Shown here: piece by piece, positions 8,489 to 12,726 of the stretch
Numbering within the stretch: the first letter of the stretch is position 1
Layout: every line of letters begins with the position of its first letter
Source: CAJBLF01 sp964424505
GTDB lineage: Bacteria; Patescibacteriota; Gracilibacteria; Absconditabacterales; Absconditicoccaceae
NCBI GenBank assembly: GCA_964424505.1
Contig: CAYRIQ010000021.1
Location: 1 to 12,726, forward strand
Direction of reading: 5' to 3'
Length of the DNA: 12,726 nucleotides
Made by a program: the position numbers and the translations under genes
The notes under the pieces: model-generated
What the model was told of the DNA's origin: nothing
The model's database searches: none
Seen by the model: only the letters and a program-made list of their open reading frames with translations

Positions 8489-10588
8489 TTATTCAGCGTC
8501 CATCGCTTTGATCTTTCCAGATCTTTCTTCGATGATTTTCTTTGCGACATTTTCTGGTACTTTTTCGTATGATGCAAAAGTCATAGAAGATTGTGCCCTT
8601 CCTTGTGTATTTGATCTTAAATCTGTCGTGTATCCAAACATTTCAGACAAAGGCACTTTAGCTTTGATAACTGCCGCATTTCATCTCTTGTCTTGACCTT
8701 GGATCATTCCTCTTCTAGATGAAAGATCTCACATCACATCTCCAACATAATCTTCTGGCGTCACTACTTCTACATCCATAATAGGTTCCAAAATAACTGG
8801 ACCTGCTTTCATAAATGCGTCTTTGAACGCTCTATATGTTGCTATCTTAAATGCAATTTCTGATGAATCAACATCATGATACGATCCATCATAAGGCACT
8901 ACTCTGACGTTGATAATAGGATATCCTGCCAACACTCACTGAGCTACTGTTTCTTTTGCTCCTTTATCTATCGCTGGGATAAATTCTTTTGGAATTGAAC
9001 CACCAGATACTTCATCTTTGAATTCATAATCTTTTTCCATATTTTTTTCTAGTCTCAACAATACGTGTCCAAATTGTCCTCTACCTCCTGTTTGTCTTTT
9101 AAATACTCCTTCTCCATTAGCATCTTGAGTGATTGTCTCTCTGTAAGCAACTTGAGGTTTTCCTGTATTTACTTCTACTTTATGCTCTCTTTTGAGTCTA
9201 TCTACGATAATTTCTAGATGCAACTCTCCCATCCCTGCGATAATTGTTTGATTACTTTCTTGGTCGGTAAAATATTTAAATGAAGGATCTTCATATGCAA
9301 GTTTAGAAAGGGCAATACCCATCCTTTCTTGATCAGCTTTTGATTTTGGTTCAATCGCAATATCGATTACTGGAGCAGGAAATTCCATTTTTTCTAAGAT
9401 AATTGGATGTTTCATATCACAAAGGGTATGCCCAGTCCTTGTATCTTTTAGTCCCAAAAATGCACAAATATGTCCTGCATGTATTTCTGAAATTTCTTCT
9501 CTTTTGTTTGCATGCATAAGTAACAACCTTCCTACTCTTTCTTTTTGTCTTGTCAAAGGATTGAGCAAGGTATCTCCTGATTTAATGATACCAGAATATA
9601 CTCTCACAAAAGTCAGGGTACCTACGAATGGATCTGTCGCAATTTTGAATGCAATCGCTGAAACAGGATCAGTATCATTTGGACTTCTTTCAAGTATGGT
9701 AACTTCATCATCTGGATCTATTCCTTTCATGGTACCTCTATCCAATGGACATGGTAAAAAATCAAGCACAGCATTGAGTACTAACTGTACTCATTTATTT
9801 CCAAGTGCTGACCCACATAAAATAGGATATAAATTATTGGTAATAGTTCATTTTCTAATTGCTTTTTTGATAAGATCAATAGATGGTTCCTCTCCTCCAA
9901 GAAATTTTTCTGCTAATTCGTCATCAAACATTGATACTTTATCGATCATTTCTTCTCTATAATGTTTCGCTTTTTCTAGCATATCTGCTGGTATTTCTTC
10001 TTCGTGCATTTCTATACCTTTGTCACCTGAAAATGTATACATTTTCATAGTAAGCAAATCTATAATTGCTTTGAATTCGTCGGCTTGACCTACAGGAAGT
10101 TGTATTACTACTCATTTATCTGTTATCCTTGATTGGATAGATTCTACAGACATATAGAAATCAGCTCCAAGTTTATCCATTTTGTTTGCAAAGATAATCC
10201 TTGGTACACCATATTTATCTGCTTGTCTCCAAACTGTTTCTGTTTGTGGTTCTACTCCTTGAGAACTATCAAGCAATGCTACTGCTCCATCAAGAACTCT
10301 TAATGATCTCTCTACTTCTACAGTAAAATCCACGTGTCATGGAGTATCAATAATATTTATCTGACAATCATGCCAAAAACAAGTAGTCGCCGCAGAAGTA
10401 ATAGTAATACCCCTTTCTTTTTCTTGTTCCATCCAATCCATCTCTGCAGCACCATCATGGACTTCTCAGATTTTATGTTTTTTCCCTGTATAAAACAATA
10501 CTCTTTCTGTTGTTGTAGTTTTCCCAGCATCAATATGAGCCATTATTCCAATGTTTCTCACTTTGTCTAAGGTTTTTCGCTCAGCCAT
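8489..10588 (-). CDS. fusA: Elongation factor G
   Basis: This 699-residue protein is a full-length EF-G, the GTPase that moves tRNA and mRNA through the ribosome. Eight TGA are read as Gly. G motifs are AHIDAGKTT (17-25), ERGITITSAAT (switch I), DTPGH (81-85) and NKMD (135-138); GSA follows in CGSALGNKG. Later landmarks are the domain IV loop with SYHDVDSSE, whose His fits the tip histidine important for translocation, and the C-terminal domain ending KIKAMDAE. Gly84 of DTPGH, Gly41 of KIGEVHDG and the Gly in VMGDL are UGA-encoded. Only 8 of 55 Gly codons are UGA, much lower than in nearby genes. Start is ATG at 10588 after an AT-only leader with no Shine-Dalgarno sequence. The usual partners rpsL, rpsG and tuf are absent; gatC lies upstream on the same strand. 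Confidence 0.98.
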
Positions 10589-10658
10589 AATAATAAATTA
10601 ATAAAATAATAAAATGCTTAGTGAAATTTTTATGTACAAAAAAATTTCTTTCTGACTT

Positions 10659-10686
10659 ACTATAGGGAATACATTCTTTATTTCAA
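10659..10686 (-). promoter_or_regulatory. Promoter of fusA
   Basis: Read on the - strand: TTGAAA (10686-10681), 16 nt, then TATAGT (10664-10659); each hexamer matches consensus at 5 of 6. The predicted start is near 10652, giving a leader of about 64 nt of almost pure A+T. Its architecture copies that of the gatC promoter. A second TATAGT lies about 50 nt further upstream (10710-10715), possibly a tandem promoter. The rest of 10589-10744 shows no supported gene. Confidence 0.6.
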
Positions 10687-10744
10687 GAGAAAGGGCTTAT
10701 TTTGGAGATACTATACTTACCATACATCCTAGACAAAAAAACGT

Positions 10745-11032
10745 TTAGTGGAGCGATGATTTGATCACGATAGAATTGTTGATAATGGAATGTTTAACAT
10801 TTTGAAGCAGGTCTATAGAATCGGAGGCCTGAGATATATTTTTTATAGTCCTCAGTGTAAGGTTGTTTTTTTGAGAAATATTGTTGGGATTATTGATTTT
10901 AACTTTTTGAAGTTGTGCAAGAAAATTGACAATATCAGCAATTTGCGATCAAAGTTTTTGTTCTTCTTTAGGTGTAAGAGCGATACAAGAAAGTCTCTGA
11001 AGGCGCTTAATTTCTTGGATAAAATCCATCAT
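10745..11032 (-). CDS. gatC: Asp/Glu-tRNA amidotransferase subunit C (GatC-like)
   Basis: This 95-residue protein carries one TGA read as Gly (codon 28, 10951-10949), which hides it from standard-code gene calls. Its first half, IQEIKRLQRLSCIALTPKEEQKLGSQIADIVNFLAQLQKVKI, fits GatC: a first helix with x-L-x-x-L/I-x-L-T, an EE turn, then an amphipathic helix ending L-x-x-V. The tail LLQNVKHSIINNSIVIKSSL mirrors the family ending (LxNAP...F-x-V-P-K-V). GatC clamps GatA to GatB in the complex that converts Glu-tRNA(Gln) or Asp-tRNA(Asn) to the amide form. The family is usually about 95-100 residues. gatA and gatB are not in the window. Two ATGs (11032 and 11029) are possible starts. Confidence 0.78.
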
Positions 11033-11057
11033 CGTACTATGATATATAAATGGTAAT

Positions 11058-11085
11058 ATCATACAAAAATTACTCTATTTTTCAA
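11058..11085 (-). promoter_or_regulatory. Promoter of gatC
   Basis: Read on the - strand: TTGAAA (11085-11080), 16 nt, TATGAT (11063-11058), both 5 of 6 to consensus. The start is predicted near 11051, leaving a leader of about 20 nt without a ribosome binding site. Confidence 0.6.
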
Positions 11086-11107
11086 CACAAAAAAAGTCCT
11101 TAAAAAT

Positions 11108-11136
11108 TTGACAAAACCGACTATGCTGAGTATAAT
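11108..11136 (+). promoter_or_regulatory. Perfect consensus sigma-70 promoter for the secreted protein gene
   Basis: TTGACA (11108-11113), exactly 17 nt, then TATAAT (11131-11136). Both hexamers and the spacing are ideal. The predicted start is near 11143, so the mRNA has a leader of about 140 nt before ATG 11284. This should be one of the strongest promoters in the region, back-to-back with the gatC promoter. Confidence 0.85.
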
Positions 11137-11189
11137 TACTCTACGCTATAAGAAGCGAGATGTGATATTTAGCATAAAATTCCCCTTAT

Positions 11190-11211
11190 GATGTATAGTA
11201 TAGTCTAGGAA
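11190..11211 (+). repeat. Left 22-bp inverted repeat of the secreted-protein gene
   Basis: This 22-mer matches the reverse complement of 11926-11947 at 20 of 22 positions, including an uninterrupted 15-bp core AGTATAGTCTAGGAA (11197-11211). It lies in the 5' leader, just before a short ATG-led frame at 11212. Confidence 0.7.
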
Positions 11212-11283
11212 TGAAACATGTTTTTTGCTTTAAACTTTACTAGTTTTTGGCAGTATTATTTTTATTTTTTTATACCACAACTC

Positions 11284-11874
11284 ATGAAACACGTAAAATT
11301 TATTGGTGTATTTGCTACACTCATTGTAGCAGTAGTTGCTATTCTCAATTTAGGAGAATCATTTGCTGCCAATACTAACACTAACACAACACTCGGCATA
11401 AGAACAGGAGTATTTAGTTTCTATAAAGATACTGATGCTACTATGGATTCTTATTTTTCTCATGCTGCAAATGCTGATACTAGTATCGATATCGGTACGT
11501 ACGATGCAAGCATAACTGCACAAAATGGGCAATCAGATGGAGATCATAGGTTTACCGTAAGTGATCTTGCTGGTAAATCGTTTACGGTAACTGTACAAAG
11601 TTCTGATCTTACTGCGCTTGATGATTCTGGTGCTACACTAAGTATCCCAAGTTCTAGTGTCGGATATACTGGTACTACTCGATTTGGAACAGGTAAAGTA
11701 CTTACTGCTGCTCCTACAGGCACAGCAGATATTGGTACAGCTCCCGTTACTTTTGTCGCTAGAGCAAACCACACAGGAGTTTCAAAATTCTCTCAAGAAG
11801 TTACCCTTAAAGTAGCTATCCCAGCTGCACAATGACCTGGAAGCTATACTGGTCTTCTTACCTTTACTTACTAG
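11284..11874 (+). CDS. Secreted beta-rich surface protein (WxL-like C-terminus), unknown function
   Basis: This is a 196-residue protein. MKHVKFIGVFATLIVAVVAILNLGESFAA is a typical signal peptide with cleavage likely near SFA|A or AFAA|N (about residue 28). The mature part is rich in Thr, Ser, Ala and Asp, free of Cys, and looks like a beta-sandwich (AGKSFTVTVQSSDLTAL, APVTFVARANHTGVSKFSQEVTLKVAIP). It closes IPAAQGPGSYTGLLTFTY, the P-x-G-x-Y-T-G-x-[IL]-T-[FWY] ending seen in WxL and other cell-surface beta domains. The single TGA (11833) is read as Gly; otherwise the last beta strand would be lost. ATG 11284 is preferred because it gives a clean signal peptide; an upstream in-frame ATG at 11218 would add 22 hydrophobic residues. 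It has a consensus promoter and is bracketed by inverted repeats, which suggests a regulated, abundant surface component. Confidence 0.8.
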
Positions 11875-11885
11875 ACATACAAAAA

Positions 11886-11935
11886 AGTCTAGGAACTCCA
11901 AACTCAATCACAATGAGAATGGTATTTCCTAGACT
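11886..11935 (+). repeat. 10-bp inverted repeat downstream of the secreted-protein gene
   Basis: AGTCTAGGAA (11886-11895) is complementary to TTCCTAGACT (11926-11935) across 30 nt. GTCTAG here can alternatively pair with CTAGAC at 11871-11876, which overlaps the stop codon. Two exclusive hairpins are therefore possible at the 3' end. Confidence 0.6.
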
Positions 11936-11947
11936 ATACTATCTATC
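11926..11947 (-). repeat. Right 22-bp inverted repeat of the secreted-protein gene
   Basis: The partner of 11190-11211 (20 of 22 matches, inverted). It also forms the right arm of the smaller local inverted repeat starting at 11886. The two copies enclose 714 bp holding the whole gene. Confidence 0.7.
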
Positions 11948-11979
11948 AAACAAAACGGGGACAATTTATGATAGGCAGG

Positions 11980-12006
11980 AAAAACTACTTTTTGGTAGTT
12001 TTTTTT
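11980..12006. terminator. Bidirectional terminator overlapping a stop codon
   Basis: AAAAACTAC (11980-11988) and GTAGTTTTT (11995-12003) make a perfect 9-bp stem with loop TTTTTG and a T-run to 12006. On the - strand the same stem ends in TTTTT. It serves the secreted-protein gene from one side, while the last codons and TAG of the opposite gene (11985-11987) are inside the stem. Confidence 0.85.
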
Positions 12007-12653
12007 GTATTTTTGGAAAAAATAACTCTTTTTGTAAGATACAAGAAAAGTAATATACCAACAATCCAAACAGAATATTTTTTTATAAATATATTTTCTC
12101 TGACTTTTACATCGATAAATTTTGCTTTACGCATTAAGACTGAAAAATTAATACCACCTCACATTTCCACACTTTTGGTATAATACACAAGACATCAATA
12201 TATAATTCATTGAGATCATTTAGGGAGATATATCTTTGCATGTTGGAAAAAAACGTTGTTGGCGGGGACTATAAAAGAAGAAGAGAATCCCGTGACATAT
12301 TGTCAGAATATTTTATTTTGTCATTGTTGCAGACAAGCTTTATTTTGTCGCTGATCATTGGTAATAGAGCCATCCACGAACTCTACATGTATCTCTATAT
12401 CTTTATCAGAGATATTGCTAGCTTGCAAACATATATCTTGTATTCACCCGGGTGCAATAGAATACTCGATACCTTTTTCTCCAGCTTTATCACAAAAATT
12501 GATTTCTATCTGCGAGAGATCTGCGTTTGCTTCATTTATTTTGCGAGAATCTATTTTTGTATCTACATATTTCACTCCATTTTCTGCATACACAGAAACA
12601 CTGAGCAATAATCATAAGATCAAAATACTCAGGACTATTTTCTTCATCATCAT
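11985..12653 (-). CDS. Signal-peptide protein with C-terminal membrane anchor (DUF916/WxL-partner-like), unknown function
   Basis: This gene is visible only with eight TGA read as Gly. The 222-residue product starts MMMKKIVLSILILGLLLSVSVYA|EN, a clear signal peptide. A beta-rich domain follows with INFCDKAGEKGIEYSIAPGGIQDICLQASNISDKDIEIHVEFVDG and VPANNVFFQHAKIYLPKGSQGIIYGCLVYYT; four Cys could form disulfides. Near the end one helix (YSVWIVGILLFLYLTKRVIF) is followed by a Lys-rich tail, so the domain faces outwards. The pattern of 'APG...N-x-S...D', P-x-G and a GxxYGCLVY strand, then a single C-terminal helix, resembles the DUF916-type partners of WxL proteins, but the similarity is by eye. 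Three consecutive ATGs (12653, 12650, 12647) are possible starts. It is convergent with the secreted beta-rich gene. 8 of 17 Gly codons are UGA. Confidence 0.82.
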
Positions 12654-12718
12654 GATGTATCATAAAGTAAATTTATTTCCATCCCTTGGGATATAAAAAC
12701 CCCGTGACTTTAGTCCGT

Positions 12719-12724
12719 ATTATA
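12719..12724 (-). promoter_or_regulatory. Candidate -10 box of the anchored-protein gene
   Basis: TATAAT on the - strand at the window edge; its -35 would lie outside. The predicted start near 12712 gives a leader of about 60 nt. The leader has short hairpin-forming stretches (12681-12692 and 12701-12717) but nothing I can name. Confidence 0.4.
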
Positions 12725-12726
12725 AC

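Noticed and set aside
9504..9962. 152-codon + strand open frame
   Set aside because: It lies wholly antisense within the well-conserved fusA coding sequence.
10632..10748. 38-codon + strand frame (MYKKISF...) between fusA and gatC
   Set aside because: It overlaps the fusA promoter and the end of gatC on the opposite strand, resembles no known family, and such a length is easily produced by chance when only TAA and TAG are stops.
12177..12184. Extended -10 like TGGTATAAT on the + strand
   Set aside because: It is inside the coding sequence of the - strand anchored protein and no + strand gene follows.
12210..12611. 133-codon + strand open frame without TGA
   Set aside because: It is antisense to the signal-peptide, membrane-anchored gene on the - strand, has a TTG start and a composition that is Ile/Phe/Tyr-rich without any recognisable fold. 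The - strand reading with UGA as Gly is clearly protein-like.
1..12726. Many broken genes or pseudogenes from TGA stops
   Set aside because: The TGA codons sit on conserved glycines with the reading frame kept on both sides and no frameshifts, so this is recoding and not decay; selenocysteine is excluded by their number and positions.
1..12726. tRNA genes, CRISPR arrays, transposases
   Set aside because: No T-loop consensus with a foldable cloverleaf, no spaced direct repeats and no transposase-like protein were found in any gap.

Overview
The window comes from a bacterium that reads UGA as glycine (genetic code 25). Standard-code reading breaks nearly every gene at in-frame TGA, while reading TGA as Gly gives twelve continuous genes (about 73 in-frame UGA by hand count) and restores Gly exactly at conserved positions: GGQ of release factor 1, DTPGH of EF-G, GLAAPQIG-like and EGC motifs of peptide deformylase, HELGH of a metallopeptidase. 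With the low GC content and the genes TAA/TAG-terminated, this points to Absconditabacteria (SR1) or Gracilibacteria (BD1-5/GN02) in the Patescibacteria/CPR; the sequence alone does not decide between them.

Layout. 1-1272 (+): 3' part of a membrane protein with an extracellular region followed by three tandem two-helix hairpins, VirB2/pilin-like, ended by a GC-rich hairpin. 1426-7674 (+): a tight run of six genes, secG, a membrane-tethered family-5 solute-binding protein, an M50 site-2-type protease, prfA (RF1), def (peptide deformylase) and an M2/M3-type oligopeptidase. 7746-8384 (+): a six-helix PAP2/sphingomyelin-synthase-like lipid phosphatase. 8385-8488: terminators and one REP-like palindrome between convergent genes. 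8489-11032 (-): fusA (EF-G) and upstream gatC, each with its own recognisable promoter. 11033-11283: divergent promoter region, including a perfect TTGACA-N17-TATAAT. 11284-11874 (+): a secreted beta-rich protein, bracketed by 22-bp inverted repeats. 11985-12653 (-): a convergent signal-peptide protein with a C-terminal membrane anchor, sharing a bidirectional terminator.

How they fit together. The central block joins protein export (SecG), envelope peptide handling (solute-binding protein, M50 protease), translation termination (RF1, the only release factor expected when UGA is sense), N-terminal deformylation and peptide degradation. fusA and gatC add elongation and tRNA amidation. The two right-hand genes look like a surface pair: a secreted beta-sandwich protein and a membrane-anchored partner reminiscent of WxL/DUF916 pairs. 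None of the eleven visible gene starts has a Shine-Dalgarno sequence. UGA usage is uneven: it supplies about 44-47% of Gly codons in the solute-binding and anchored proteins, but only 8 of 55 in EF-G and 1 of 19 in the secreted protein. No tRNA, rRNA, CRISPR array or insertion sequence was seen.
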